From CAVPLM01 sp964497095 (GTDB lineage Bacteria; Actinomycetota; Thermoleophilia; RBG-16-64-13), in NCBI GenBank assembly GCA_964497095.1, contig CAZCCL010000053.1, positions 1 to 17,806 of the forward strand: a stretch of DNA of 17,806 nucleotides. The letters are read 5' to 3'. The position numbers and the translations under genes are program-made. The stretch's first letter is position 1. Each line of letters begins with the position of its first letter. The notes below the pieces were generated by a model that was not told where the DNA came from, made no database searches, and was given only the letters and a program-made list of their open reading frames with translations. This document shows, piece by piece, positions 6,035-13,953 of this stretch.

Positions 6035-8512
6035 GTGGCCGAACTCTACGAGCAACTGGGTCTCTCCGGCTGGGAGTACGAGCAGATCTGCGCCATCCAG
6101 GGGCGGGAACCCACGCACGTGGAGTTGGCGGTGTTCTCGCTCATGTGGAGCGAACACTGCGGGTACAAGCATTCCAAGCCCTTGCTCAGACGTTTTCCCA
6201 CGAAAGGCGAGCGAGTCCTGCAAGGACCGGGAGAGAACGCCGGGATCGTCGATATCGGCGGCGGTCTGGCCGTGGCCATGAAGATCGAGAGCCACAACCA
6301 CCCATCGGCCGTCGAGCCCTACCAGGGAGCCGCCACGGGAGTGGGGGGCATCATCCGCGACATCTTCGCCATGGGGGCACGGCCCATATGTGGACTCGAC
6401 TCCCTTCGCTTCGGCGAGATCGAGCCGCCGCCGGCGCGGGCCGCGGCGGCGGCCTCGTCGACCGCTGTGGCGGCGGCCCAGTCGGCGGGCGCGGGCGCGT
6501 CGGCAGGCGCGGGCGTGGAGCCCGGCGCCGTCCGGGGCCCCCACGCGGCTCCGGAGCCCGACCGCAACCCGGAGCCCGGTTCCGCCTCGGGGACGACGGC
6601 CAATCCAGCCGCGCTCAACCGACAGCGCTACCTCTTCGAGCATGTGGTTGCCGGCATCGGCGGCTACGGCAACTGCATGGGCATCCCCACGGTGGCCGGT
6701 GAGGTCTATTTCGAGGATCCCTACGCCGGCAACTGCCTGGTCAACGCCATGACCGTCGGACTCGTCAAGCACGGGGAGATCATCCGCAGCAAGGCGGCCG
6801 GAGTGGGGAACCGCGTGGTGCTCATCGGCTCCAAGACCGGCCGGGACGGCATCGGTGGAGCCAGCGTGCTCGCCAGCCAGGTCTTCGACGAGACCTTGGA
6901 ACAGAAGCGCCCGTCCGTCCAGGTGGGCGATCCCTTCACGGAGAAGAAGCTGCTGGAGGCCTGCCTGGAACTGCTCCGCGAAGACCTGCTGGTGGCCCTT
7001 CAAGACCTGGGGGCTGCCGGTATCACCTCCTCCTCCAGCGAGATGGCGGCCAAAGGCGAGGTGGGCATCGATCTCTATGCCGATCGGGTACCGCTCCGCG
7101 AAGCCGACATGGAACCCTGGGAGATCATGATCAGCGAGAGCCAGGAGCGGATGCTGGCTATCGTCGCACCAGACAGATGGGATGGCGTGAAGGCGGTCTG
7201 TGAGCGCTGGGACCTCGATGCCACCATCGTCGGCGAAGTTACCGAAACGAAGCGCCTCCGGGTCTTCTGGCACGGCGAGATGGTCGGTGACATGGATGCC
7301 GGCGCCCTGGCCGAGCCGCCCACCTACGACATCCCCCGGGAACGGCCGGCTCACGAGGTAGACGAACCTCTCGCCCCGGCGGCCTATCCGCCTCCTGAAG
7401 TCCCGCTCGAGAAGGTCCTTTTCGACCTCATCGGGTCGCCCAACATCGCGAGCCGCCGCTGGGTGTGGAGGCAGTACGATCACCAGGTGCAGCTCAACAC
7501 CGTGATCGTACCGGGCGGCGACGCGGCACTTCTGCGCATCAAGAAGACGGGGGCCGGTATAGCCGTCTGTACCGACGGGAACGGCCGCCAGATCTTCCTC
7601 GATCCTTACCGGGGAGGCAAGGCGGCGGTAGCCGAGGCGGCCCGCAACGTGTCTTGCGTAGGGGCCAAGCCCATCGCCATTACCAACTGCCTCAACTTCG
7701 GCAATCCCGATAACCCCCCCATCGCCTATCAGATGGCCCGCACCATCGAGGGCATGGCTGAGGCCTGCGAGGCGCTGGGCACGCCGGTCATATCCGGCAA
7801 CGTGTCCCTCTACAACGAAAGCTTCGAGCAACCCATCTACCCTACGGCTGTGGTGGGGATGCTGGGTCTTATGGACGACGTCGCCCCCCACTGCACAGTG
7901 GCCTTCAAGGCTGCCGATGACGTGGTCTACCTCCTCGGGGACGCCAGTCCCGTCCTGGACGGCTCCGAGTACCAGAAGCGCTGGTACGGAGGCAAGGCGA
8001 GACGGCCCGCCGGTCGCATCCCCGACGTGGACCTCGATGCCGAGGTGGCTCTGCAGGGGGCGCTTCAGGAAGCGATTGCCGCCCGGCTGCTGCGCTCCGC
8101 CCACGACTGCTCCGACGGGGGATTGGCGGTGGCTATGGCCGAGAGCTGCATGGCCGGGGGTCTCGGGGCCACTCTTACCCTCGACGACGTGCCCTGGGTC
8201 GGGGGTAGGCCGGGATGTGCCGCCTCCGCGGGGGCGGCGGAAGCGCCTGCCAGCGTGATCGGGCCGTTGGCATCCCGGCCCGATCTGGCACTGTTCGGGG
8301 AGACGCCCACGTTGGTGGTGGTCTCGGCGGCCGCGAAGGATGCCGAACAGCTCGAGGAGTTGTGCGAGGCCGCCGGCGTGCCCAGCACTCGGCTGGGCAC
8401 CGTGGGCGGCCCGGAGTTCGTGGTCACGGTCGCCGGCCGAAGCCTGCGCGCGGATGTGGCTGCCCTCGCGCGCACTTACGAATCGGCGATACCTGCGATC
8501 ATGGGGGCATGA
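6035..8512 (+). CDS. purL: FGAM synthase catalytic subunit PurL, with low-complexity insertion
   Basis: PurL uses ATP and ammonia from PurQ to convert FGAR to FGAM. The small-type protein is 825 residues, against about 740 in Bacillus. Family motifs are intact: WSEHCGYKHSKPLL with His41 and His46, KIESHNHPSAVEPYQGAATG (residues 83-102), RDIFAMGARPI, YGNCMGIPTVAGEV, GRDGIGGA, VQVGDPF, LQDLGAAGITSSSSEMA, and in the second half ITNCLNFGNP, GTPVISGNVSLYNE and HDCSDGGLAVAMAES. The extra length is mainly a stretch at about residues 130-195 made of Ala, Gly, Pro and Ser, where Bacillus has about six residues between FGE and RYLFE. A shorter Ala/Gly-rich insert lies at about 722-745. Start is GTG 6035 with GAGGAG about 11 bases upstream. 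The stop overlaps the purF start. Confidence 0.97.
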   Translation: MAELYEQLGLSGWEYEQICAIQGREPTHVELAVFSLMWSEHCGYKHSKPLLRRFPTKGERVLQGPGENAGIVDIGGGLAVAMKIESHNHPSAVEPYQGAATGVGGIIRDIFAMGARPICGLDSLRFGEIEPPPARAAAAASSTAVAAAQSAGAGASAGAGVEPGAVRGPHAAPEPDRNPEPGSASGTTANPAALNRQRYLFEHVVAGIGGYGNCMGIPTVAGEVYFEDPYAGNCLVNAMTVGLVKHGEIIRSKAAGVGNRVVLIGSKTGRDGIGGASVLASQVFDETLEQKRPSVQVGDPFTEKKLLEACLELLREDLLVALQDLGAAGITSSSSEMAAKGEVGIDLYADRVPLREADMEPWEIMISESQERMLAIVAPDRWDGVKAVCERWDLDATIVGEVTETKRLRVFWHGEMVGDMDAGALAEPPTYDIPRERPAHEVDEPLAPAAYPPPEVPLEKVLFDLIGSPNIASRRWVWRQYDHQVQLNTVIVPGGDAALLRIKKTGAGIAVCTDGNGRQIFLDPYRGGKAAVAEAARNVSCVGAKPIAITNCLNFGNPDNPPIAYQMARTIEGMAEACEALGTPVISGNVSLYNESFEQPIYPTAVVGMLGLMDDVAPHCTVAFKAADDVVYLLGDASPVLDGSEYQKRWYGGKARRPAGRIPDVDLDAEVALQGALQEAIAARLLRSAHDCSDGGLAVAMAESCMAGGLGATLTLDDVPWVGGRPGCAASAGAAEAPASVIGPLASRPDLALFGETPTLVVVSAAAKDAEQLEELCEAAGVPSTRLGTVGGPEFVVTVAGRSLRADVAALARTYESAIPAIMGA
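6482..6517 (+). repeat. Two tandem 18-bp in-frame repeats inside purL
   Basis: Copies at 6482-6499 and 6500-6517 differ at two positions (G/A at position 6, C/T at position 17) and encode SAGAGA and SAGAGV. They lie within the low-complexity insertion of PurL and suggest that it grew by replication slippage. The surrounding 6421-6616 is visibly more G+C-rich than the flanking purL sequence. Confidence 0.75.
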
Positions 8513-10002
8513 TGCAGGACTTCCGGCACGACCGTTCACTCCCCTGCCACCTGCCCCGTGGCGCCACGCTCCACGATGACTCTCCCCGCGAGGAGTGCGG
8601 CGTGTTCGCGATCTACGCCCCGGAGATGGATGTAGCCCGTCTCACGTTCTTCGCCCTTTTCGCACTCCAGCACCGCGGTCAGGAATCGGCCGGCATCGCG
8701 GTCACCGATGGCTCCCGGCTCATCGTCCACAAGGACATGGGCCTGGTCTCCCAAGTGTTCGAGGAGGAGACCCTGCAGACCCTCCCCGGGCAGCTGGCCA
8801 TCGGTCACGTGCGCTACTCCACCACGGGTTCGAGCGAGATGCGAAACGCCCAGCCTTTCGCCCGCACGCGCAACGGCTCCTTCATCGCCTTGGCCCACAA
8901 CGGTAACCTGGTCAACACCGACGAGCTTCGGGCCCATCTACTGCGGAACGGCCACGTGTTCGAGAGCACTTCCGACACGGAGATAATCGCCGCTCTGCTG
9001 GCCGAGCACCCCTCGCACGACATCCGGGAGGCCTTGCGGGACATCCTCCCCCGATTGCGTGGTGCCTTCAGCGCCGTGCTCCTCACCAAGGACGAGGTGA
9101 TCGGGTTCCGCGACCCCTACGGCGTCCGCCCGCTGGTGTTGGGCCGATTGGAAGGGCGCTATTGCCTGGCGAGCGAATCGGCCGGCCTGGACATCGTGGG
9201 CGCCCAGCTGGTGCGCGAGATCGAGCCGGGAGAGATCTGCGTGATCGACGAAAACGGCTACCAGATCGAGCAGGTGGTGGACCGCAAACGCTCGGCGCTG
9301 TGTGTCTTCGAGTTCATCTACTTCGCCCGCCCCGACTCGATGATGAAGGGCCAGACCCTATACGGAGCCCGCAGCCGTATGGGAGAGCAGCTGGCCCTGG
9401 AGTCGCCGGTAGAGGCCGATCTGGTGAGCCCGGTCCCCGATACCGGCATCTGCGCCGCCACCGGCTACGCGGCGGCAAGCGGCATCCCCTATGGCGAGAC
9501 CCTCATCAAGAACCGCTACATCGGGCGGACCTTCATCAACCCGGAGGACCGGGTGCGGAAGCTCGGCATCCGCATGAAGTTCAACCCGCTCACATCGGCG
9601 ATCAAGGGCAAGCGCTTGGTCATGGTCGATGACTCCATCGTGCGGGGCAATACCACCCGCAGCCTGGTTCGGGTGCTCTTCGAGGCCGGGGCCAGGGAGG
9701 TGCACCTACGTATCACCTCGCCTCCGATCCTCTATCCGTGCTTCTACGGCATCGATATGGCCGACCAGGACGAATTCATCGCCTTCGGCAAGACGGTGGA
9801 AGAGATCGGCCGGGAGCTGGGGGCGACCTCGGTCTACTACCTGTCGCTCGAAGGACTGATGCGGGCCACCGGGGTCGGTGACGAAGAGACCAGTTTCTGC
9901 GCGGCCTGCTTCACCGGCGACTATCCCTGCGAGGTCCCCGAGCAACTGCGCTGCTCCAAGTTCCGTTACGAGGCGGAAACCTGTGGGGCGCTGAGGAGCT
10001 GA
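8509..10002 (+). CDS. purF: Amidophosphoribosyltransferase
   Basis: PurF makes 5-phosphoribosylamine from PRPP and glutamine, the first step of the pathway. The start is ATG 8509, overlapping the purL stop (ATGA); a second ATG follows directly at 8512. The protein is 497 residues. The N-terminal nucleophile cysteine is Cys30 in REECGVFAIY, so residues 1-29 must be a propeptide removed to expose it, longer than the 11-residue Bacillus propeptide. The glutaminase domain shows LQHRGQESAGI, GHVRYSTTG and HNGNLVN; the phosphoribosyltransferase domain shows the PRPP loop VDDSIVRGNTT (around residues 373-383). Cys265, Cys411, Cys464 and Cys467 (ALCVFE, YPCFYG, FCAAC) match the four ligands of the [4Fe-4S] cluster in the Bacillus enzyme, indicating the iron-sulfur, oxygen-sensitive type. 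It is the last + strand gene of the cluster and converges with btuD. Confidence 0.98.
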   Translation: MMQDFRHDRSLPCHLPRGATLHDDSPREECGVFAIYAPEMDVARLTFFALFALQHRGQESAGIAVTDGSRLIVHKDMGLVSQVFEEETLQTLPGQLAIGHVRYSTTGSSEMRNAQPFARTRNGSFIALAHNGNLVNTDELRAHLLRNGHVFESTSDTEIIAALLAEHPSHDIREALRDILPRLRGAFSAVLLTKDEVIGFRDPYGVRPLVLGRLEGRYCLASESAGLDIVGAQLVREIEPGEICVIDENGYQIEQVVDRKRSALCVFEFIYFARPDSMMKGQTLYGARSRMGEQLALESPVEADLVSPVPDTGICAATGYAAASGIPYGETLIKNRYIGRTFINPEDRVRKLGIRMKFNPLTSAIKGKRLVMVDDSIVRGNTTRSLVRVLFEAGAREVHLRITSPPILYPCFYGIDMADQDEFIAFGKTVEEIGRELGATSVYYLSLEGLMRATGVGDEETSFCAACFTGDYPCEVPEQLRCSKFRYEAETCGALRS

Positions 10003-10066
10003 GCGGCGCCGGCGCCTGCGCCCGCACCGTGGCGCTTGTAGCCGTGGCGCGGTGTTGCCTGCGGCT
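10003..10066. other. Short convergent gap between purF and btuD
   Basis: These 64 bases separate two converging genes. They contain a GGCGCC-GGCGCC palindrome at 10004-10015 and two copies of CGTGGCGC a few bases apart, but no stem followed by a T-run on either strand. I cannot name an intrinsic terminator here; termination may be Rho-dependent or the transcripts may overlap. Confidence 0.4.
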
Positions 10067-11365
10067 CTAGATCCTGTCGACGACCTCGGCGTTGCCGCCG
10101 ACCTCGATCGCTCCCGCAGCCAGCAGTTGCCTCACCAGCGAGGTGGCCTCTCCTCCGCTGAGGTCGCGTTCCTCGATAGGCGGCCGTCCTACAACCAAGA
10201 CCTTCTTGCCCGCCTGGGCTGAGCGAAGGGCTACCCGCAGCGGCTCCAGATTGCCTCGGCCGAAGAAGACCGGGGCCACGACCAGTACGTCCGTCTCTGT
10301 GACCAAGGCTTCCATCTCCGCCACCGCTTCGGCCGGGAAGGGCTCGAAAGGAGGTGCGGAGACGACCTCGAGCTCGTAGCGCTGGGCCGTGGCGTAGTCG
10401 GTGTCGAAGACGCTCACGATGCCCACCGTAGGTGCGTATCCATGCAGCACGAGCTCTTCCACCAGTTCGGACGCGGCGCCCCCGCCTGCGATCACGTGCA
10501 CCTTGGTACCCTCATGTTCGAGCGCCGCCTCATGGGAGCTGGACCACAGCGGGGTCAGGTAGGGTCGTTGCCCCTGCCGGTGGACGGTCACCCGTACCCC
10601 GAACACTTCCAGGATGAGTCTTGGGTCGAGAATGTCCGTCGCTTCTCCCCGCGCGGCCACCCGGCCCTCGTCGAGCAACACCAGTTCCTCACAGTACTGG
10701 GCGGCGATGTTGAGGTCGTGCAGCACCACGGCGATGGTCCGGCCGGCAGTGTGTAGGGAGGTGAGAAGCTGCATGATCTCGAGCTGATGGTTGAGGTCGA
10801 GGTTGTTGAGCGGCTCGTCCAAGAGCAGGATAGGTGTCTCCTGCGCCAGCGTCTGGGCGATCAGGGCCCGCTGGCGTTCGCCGCCGGAAAGCTCGGTGAC
10901 CGGTCGCCCGGCCAGGGCGGTCACACCGGTCGCCTCGAGGGCCGCGGCCACGACCACGCCATCGGCGTCTGCGTGGTCGGCCGCGTCTGCATGGTCGGCC
11001 GCACCCGCGTGCGTCGCAACGCCTTGGCCTCGGTGGGCGTAGCGGCCCATGGCCACCATCTCCTCGACAGTAAAGTTGAAGTCGAGGTTGAATTGTTGTG
11101 GCACCACACCGATCATGCGGGCCAACTGCGCGGCGTGATACTCGCGGAGGGGCCGACCCTCGAGAAGGACTTCGCCGGCCGAAGGAGGTGCGCCTCTGGT
11201 GAGCGCTCGGAGCAGGGTGGTCTTTCCCGAGCCGTTGGGGCCGAGGATGCCCAGGAACGAGCCGGCGGCGACCTCCAAGTCGAGGGGGCCGAGCACGCGA
11301 CGACCGCCGAGCGTCACTTCCAGCCCGCGCAGGTCGAAGACGGGTGTCACGGCGGATCCAGTCAT
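10067..11365 (-). CDS. btuD: Cobalamin-type ABC importer ATPase with extra C-terminal domain
   Basis: This is the ATPase of a FecE/BtuD-type importer that powers uptake through BtuC. Residues 1-265 hold the nucleotide-binding domain: Walker A GPNGSGKT (42-49), Q-loop VVPQQ (87-91), signature LSGGERQR (159-166), Walker B ILLLDEP (179-185) and H-loop His216. Between MGRYAHRG and the next helix lies an Ala/Asp/His insertion (about 116-136, with ADHADA repeats). After residue 286 comes an additional domain of about 145 residues with alternating strands and helices (VHVIAGGGAAS, DVLVVAPVFFGRGN, KVLVVG). I recall similar tails on BtuD-like ATPases of some archaea; their role is not established to my knowledge. 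The ATG at 11365 is one base from the btuC stop. Corrinoid specificity rests on the upstream riboswitch; the ATPase alone could not separate it from siderophore or haem uptake. Confidence 0.92.
   Translation of the reverse strand: MTGSAVTPVFDLRGLEVTLGGRRVLGPLDLEVAAGSFLGILGPNGSGKTTLLRALTRGAPPSAGEVLLEGRPLREYHAAQLARMIGVVPQQFNLDFNFTVEEMVAMGRYAHRGQGVATHAGAADHADAADHADADGVVVAAALEATGVTALAGRPVTELSGGERQRALIAQTLAQETPILLLDEPLNNLDLNHQLEIMQLLTSLHTAGRTIAVVLHDLNIAAQYCEELVLLDEGRVAARGEATDILDPRLILEVFGVRVTVHRQGQRPYLTPLWSSSHEAALEHEGTKVHVIAGGGAASELVEELVLHGYAPTVGIVSVFDTDYATAQRYELEVVSAPPFEPFPAEAVAEMEALVTETDVLVVAPVFFGRGNLEPLRVALRSAQAGKKVLVVGRPPIEERDLSGGEATSLVRQLLAAGAIEVGGNAEVVDRI
10967..11002 (-). repeat. Two tandem 18-bp repeats inside btuD
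   Basis: Copies at 10967-10984 and 10985-11002 differ at one base; a degenerate third copy follows at 11003-11017. On the coding strand they give the repeating Ala-Asp-His-Ala-Asp-Ala peptide in the insertion before the ABC signature. The 18-bp unit keeps the frame, as does the unrelated 18-bp repeat in purL. Confidence 0.8.
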
Positions 11366-11366
11366 C

Positions 11367-12407
11367 TCATACGCCCCGTCGCGTCCGCAGGAGGTAGAGG
11401 AAGAAGGGCCCGCCGGTGGCCGCCGTGATTATGCCCACAGGGATCTCCGCCGGGGCCAGGGCGGTGCGGGCCACCGTGTCGGCCACCAACAGCAGGAGGG
11501 CGCCGAACAACGCTGTCGCGGGTAGCAGGCGCCGATGGTCCGGACCGACCACCAGGCGCATGATGTGGGGCACCATCAGGCCGACGAAACCTATGAGTCC
11601 CGAGAAAGCCACGGCCGCCGCGGTCGTGAGCGCTGCCACGATCATGAGGTTACGGCGGGTGCGCTGACTGTCGACGCCCAACTCGCGGGCTCTCTCCTCA
11701 CCCATGAGGAGGAGGTTCATCCGCCGGGACATCAGCATCATGAAGGTGAAGCCGGCGGCGACCACGGGCAGCGTGATTGCCACCTTCATCCAGGTGGCGG
11801 TGGTGAATCCACCCATCAGCCAGACCACCACCGTGTGCAGGTCGTACTCGGTCGCCACCATGAGAAAAGACATGATTGCGGTGAGGGTGGAGCCCACCGC
11901 CACCCCCGAGAGTAGAAGGGAAGCCCCACCGGTGAGCCCTCCAAAGGTGGCGAGCCGGTAGACGAGGAACGCCGCCAAGGTGGCCCCGATGAACGCCAGA
12001 ATGGGCAGTGTGTAGATGCCCAAGGCGGGCAGCGGCTTCCAGACGATAGCGACCGTTGCGCCGAGGCCTGCGCCGGCCGACACCCCGAGCAGGTAGGGCT
12101 CGGCCAAGGGGTTGCGGAACACGCCTTGGAACGACGCGCCGGCCGTGGACAGGGCCGCGCCGGTGATCAGGGCGAGCGCTATCCGGGGGAGGCGCAGATC
12201 GAGGAGGAGCCTGGGAGCCCAGTCGGGGAAGTTCCCGGTGGCGCCGGTACCATGTCGGATCAGCCCGGCGAATGCGCGGAAGGCCTCTCCGAGCGACAGG
12301 CCCGCCGCTCCTACCACCCCCGCGGCGATCACGCCGACGCACAGGGCGGCCGCCAAGGCCGCCATCGTGAGGCGGTAGACCCTGCGACGATCCCTGCTTG
12401 TCGTCAC
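11367..12407 (-). CDS. btuC: Cobalamin-type ABC importer permease
   Basis: BtuC-type permeases of the FecCD family form a homodimeric channel that takes substrate from the binding protein and passes it across the cytoplasmic membrane. The 346-residue protein has the usual length, about ten hydrophobic helices and the family landmarks: LRLPRIALALITGAALSTAGASFQGVFRNPLAEPYLLGVSAGAG near helix 2-3, LLLSGVAVG, the cytoplasmic coupling segment MGEERARELGV that contacts the ATPase, and GLIGFVGLMVPHIMRL followed by the C-terminal helices. (Segments are quoted as landmarks rather than as one run.) The start is GTG at 12407 with AGGAGA about 8 bases upstream on the coding strand; an ATG at 12415 is out of frame. 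It is followed one base later by btuD and preceded by a 135-bp gap after btuF that contains a strong hairpin. Confidence 0.94.
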   Translation of the reverse strand: MTTSRDRRRVYRLTMAALAAALCVGVIAAGVVGAAGLSLGEAFRAFAGLIRHGTGATGNFPDWAPRLLLDLRLPRIALALITGAALSTAGASFQGVFRNPLAEPYLLGVSAGAGLGATVAIVWKPLPALGIYTLPILAFIGATLAAFLVYRLATFGGLTGGASLLLSGVAVGSTLTAIMSFLMVATEYDLHTVVVWLMGGFTTATWMKVAITLPVVAAGFTFMMLMSRRMNLLLMGEERARELGVDSQRTRRNLMIVAALTTAAAVAFSGLIGFVGLMVPHIMRLVVGPDHRRLLPATALFGALLLLVADTVARTALAPAEIPVGIITAATGGPFFLYLLRTRRGV

Positions 12408-12479
12408 GGTCGCATCTCCTGTCCGGCGGAGGCCCCCCGGGGCTGCGGGCGGTCGAGGATCTCCGCGCCTGAGCCGCTC

Positions 12480-12523
12480 CGGACGCCGCCGGCTCTCCGA
12501 GCGCTGGGAGCCGGCGGCGTCCG
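12480..12523 (-). promoter_or_regulatory. 16-bp perfect hairpin between btuF and btuC
   Basis: Arms 12480-12495 and 12508-12523 are perfectly complementary (core GGACGCCGCCGGCTC / GAGCCGGCGGCGTCC) around a 12-base loop. On the - strand it lies just after the btuF stop and about 70 bases before the btuC GTG. No T-run follows on either strand, so it is not a classical terminator. The likeliest role is a partial terminator or 3' stabiliser that yields more binding protein than membrane components, as in many ABC operons; this is inference. Confidence 0.7.
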
Positions 12524-12542
12524 CGTGGCCAAGACTAGGATC

Positions 12543-13601
12543 CTAAAAGGCCTCGGGGTGGATGGCCGCGGCGAGGATCTTCACGCCCTCGGCGATACGC
12601 GGACCCGGCCGGGTGACGATCACGTCGTCGATCACAACCACCCGGCCTTCTTTGACCGCCTTGAGACCGGCGAAACGCGGATCGCTGGTGAACTCTTCGG
12701 CGCTCATATAGATGGAGCCCGGCAGGAGGATCACATCCGGGTCCGCGGCGACCAGTTGCTCGGGGGCGAACTGGTAGTAGGCTTGGGCGGCCACGCCGTC
12801 GGCCCCCGGGTCTGCGGCCACATTGGCGGCATTGGCCAGACCAAGGAGTTCATCCACGAACGAGCCCGGACCCGCGGTCCACAGGGTGTTGTCCAGCGCA
12901 TAGAAGACCCTGGGCTGCCCGCCTGCGGCTTTGGCGGCCTCAGTGACCTCCGTCATCTGGGCCTTGATCGATTCGACCAACTCGGCCGCCTTGCCGGTGG
13001 CGCCGGTCGCGATGCCGAGGGTGGTGATATTGGCGTAGATCTGTTCGACAGTAGCCGGGTTGAGGATCAGCACCGGAGTCCCGGCGGACTTGATGGGAGC
13101 GAGCGCCTCCTCGTTGCCCGAGTAGCCCACCACGAGGTCCGGGCTCAACGCCGTTATGGCCTCTGGGTTGGGTTGGAAGTCCCCGATCTTCTCGATGGCG
13201 GCGACCTCAGGCGGGTAGTCATCGAGCGAGGTCACCCCGACGACGCGGTCGCCGAGCCCGAGAGCGAACAGCATCTCGGTGTTGGCGGGCGCCGTGGAGA
13301 CGATACGCATGGGCTTCGCTTCGATGGTCACGCTTTCTTGGTTGTCGTCGGTGACCGTCGCCGGGAAGGTACCCTCGGCGGCTTCGGCCGTGGTAGTGGT
13401 GGCGGCGACGGTGGTAGCGGTAGTCTCCGCTGCATCGGAACCGCAGCCCACAGCGAACAGGAGAGGGGCGACACTCAGGACGGCCAGAAGCAAGAGGATC
13501 GGAGAGAACGAGCGTCGCTTGGCGGGCTTGGAGGGGGCCTGCCCAGAGGGCAGTAGGCGGGGCCTCGCCGATGCGCGGCGCGGCGTCCGGTGTCCGTTCA
13601 T
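12543..13601 (-). CDS. btuF: Cobalamin-type ABC substrate-binding lipoprotein
   Basis: This 352-residue protein is the extracytoplasmic receptor of the importer. A basic N-terminal region of about 30 residues and a hydrophobic stretch (about 33-50) lead to the lipobox FAVGC with Cys53 as the lipidated residue, then a Thr/Ala linker. From about residue 80 it follows the TroA/BtuF-like periplasmic-binding fold: PMRIVSTAPANTEMLFALGLGDRVVG, IGDFQPNPEAITALSPDLVV, TPVLIL, a long connecting helix (about 210-245) and the C-terminal lobe with PEQLVAADPDVILLP and RFAGLKAVKEGRVVVID. ATG 13601 has AAAGGAG five bases upstream, which fixes the start despite the long n-region. The cobalamin riboswitch in its leader supports a corrinoid ligand; the protein sequence alone would also allow haem or a siderophore. 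Confidence 0.94.
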   Translation of the reverse strand: MNGHRTPRRASARPRLLPSGQAPSKPAKRRSFSPILLLLAVLSVAPLLFAVGCGSDAAETTATTVAATTTTAEAAEGTFPATVTDDNQESVTIEAKPMRIVSTAPANTEMLFALGLGDRVVGVTSLDDYPPEVAAIEKIGDFQPNPEAITALSPDLVVGYSGNEEALAPIKSAGTPVLILNPATVEQIYANITTLGIATGATGKAAELVESIKAQMTEVTEAAKAAGGQPRVFYALDNTLWTAGPGSFVDELLGLANAANVAADPGADGVAAQAYYQFAPEQLVAADPDVILLPGSIYMSAEEFTSDPRFAGLKAVKEGRVVVIDDVIVTRPGPRIAEGVKILAAAIHPEAF

Positions 13602-13759
13602 GCGGACTCCTTTCGGTTCAACCTATGGTCACTGGTCCGCAAGATGGTGGAGAGCAGGTTGGCTACTCCCCGGCCGGACCATAACCTGGTCGAACCGAGT
13701 CGGCGCCCCGCGACATCAGGGCGGAGTGCGCTCTCTCCGCGGAAAGCGTCTGCTCCTCC
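13602..13759 (-). other. btuF leader between riboswitch and start codon
   Basis: About 158 bases separate the riboswitch B12 box from the btuF ATG. This stretch should hold the expression platform. I see the ribosome-binding site AAAGGAG and short GGAC/GTCC and GGTT/AACC complementarities around it, which could sequester it, but no stem with a T-run. Translation control or Rho-dependent termination is therefore more likely than intrinsic termination. No protein-coding signal is visible. Confidence 0.4.
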
Positions 13760-13947
13760 TCTACAGCAGGTATCTGACTCCCGAAGCCCGCTGCTCGAGC
13801 TTGCGACAGGGCGGCAGTCCACATGCCGCCTCGCCATCCGCTGGAGCACGGCCTCGGTCACAGTGGCGGGACCGCGCCGGCATCTCACCGGCTTCCCTTT
13901 CGGCCCCGGTTCATCCGGGGCCTGACTGCGGAGGCACCATGCTTGCT
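13760..13947 (-). promoter_or_regulatory. Cobalamin (adenosylcobalamin-type) riboswitch
   Basis: On the - strand the conserved elements appear in the correct order: GGTGCC (complement of 13933-13938), a GGCCCCGG/CCGGGGCC hairpin (13902-13922), GGGAAGCCGGTG, then the core CGCGGTCCCGCCACTGTGA (complement of 13858-13876), a variable stem, and the B12 box AGTCAGATACCTGCTG (complement of 13764-13779). An AGCA near the 5' end can pair with the TGCT after the B12 box as a short closing stem. The element sits in the leader of btuF-btuC-btuD. Cobalamin riboswitches normally turn off corrinoid uptake or synthesis genes when the coenzyme binds. Exact ends are estimated; identity is strong from the core. 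Confidence 0.93.
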
Positions 13948-13953
13948 CATGAG

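Noticed and set aside
5804..8539. Very long antisense open frame (911 codons) opposite purL
   Set aside because: It is an exact shadow of purL in high-G+C DNA, has no recognisable domains and crosses purF and zinc-ribbon gene ends.
10003..10066. Bidirectional terminator between purF and btuD
   Set aside because: Palindromes are present but no T-run follows on either strand.
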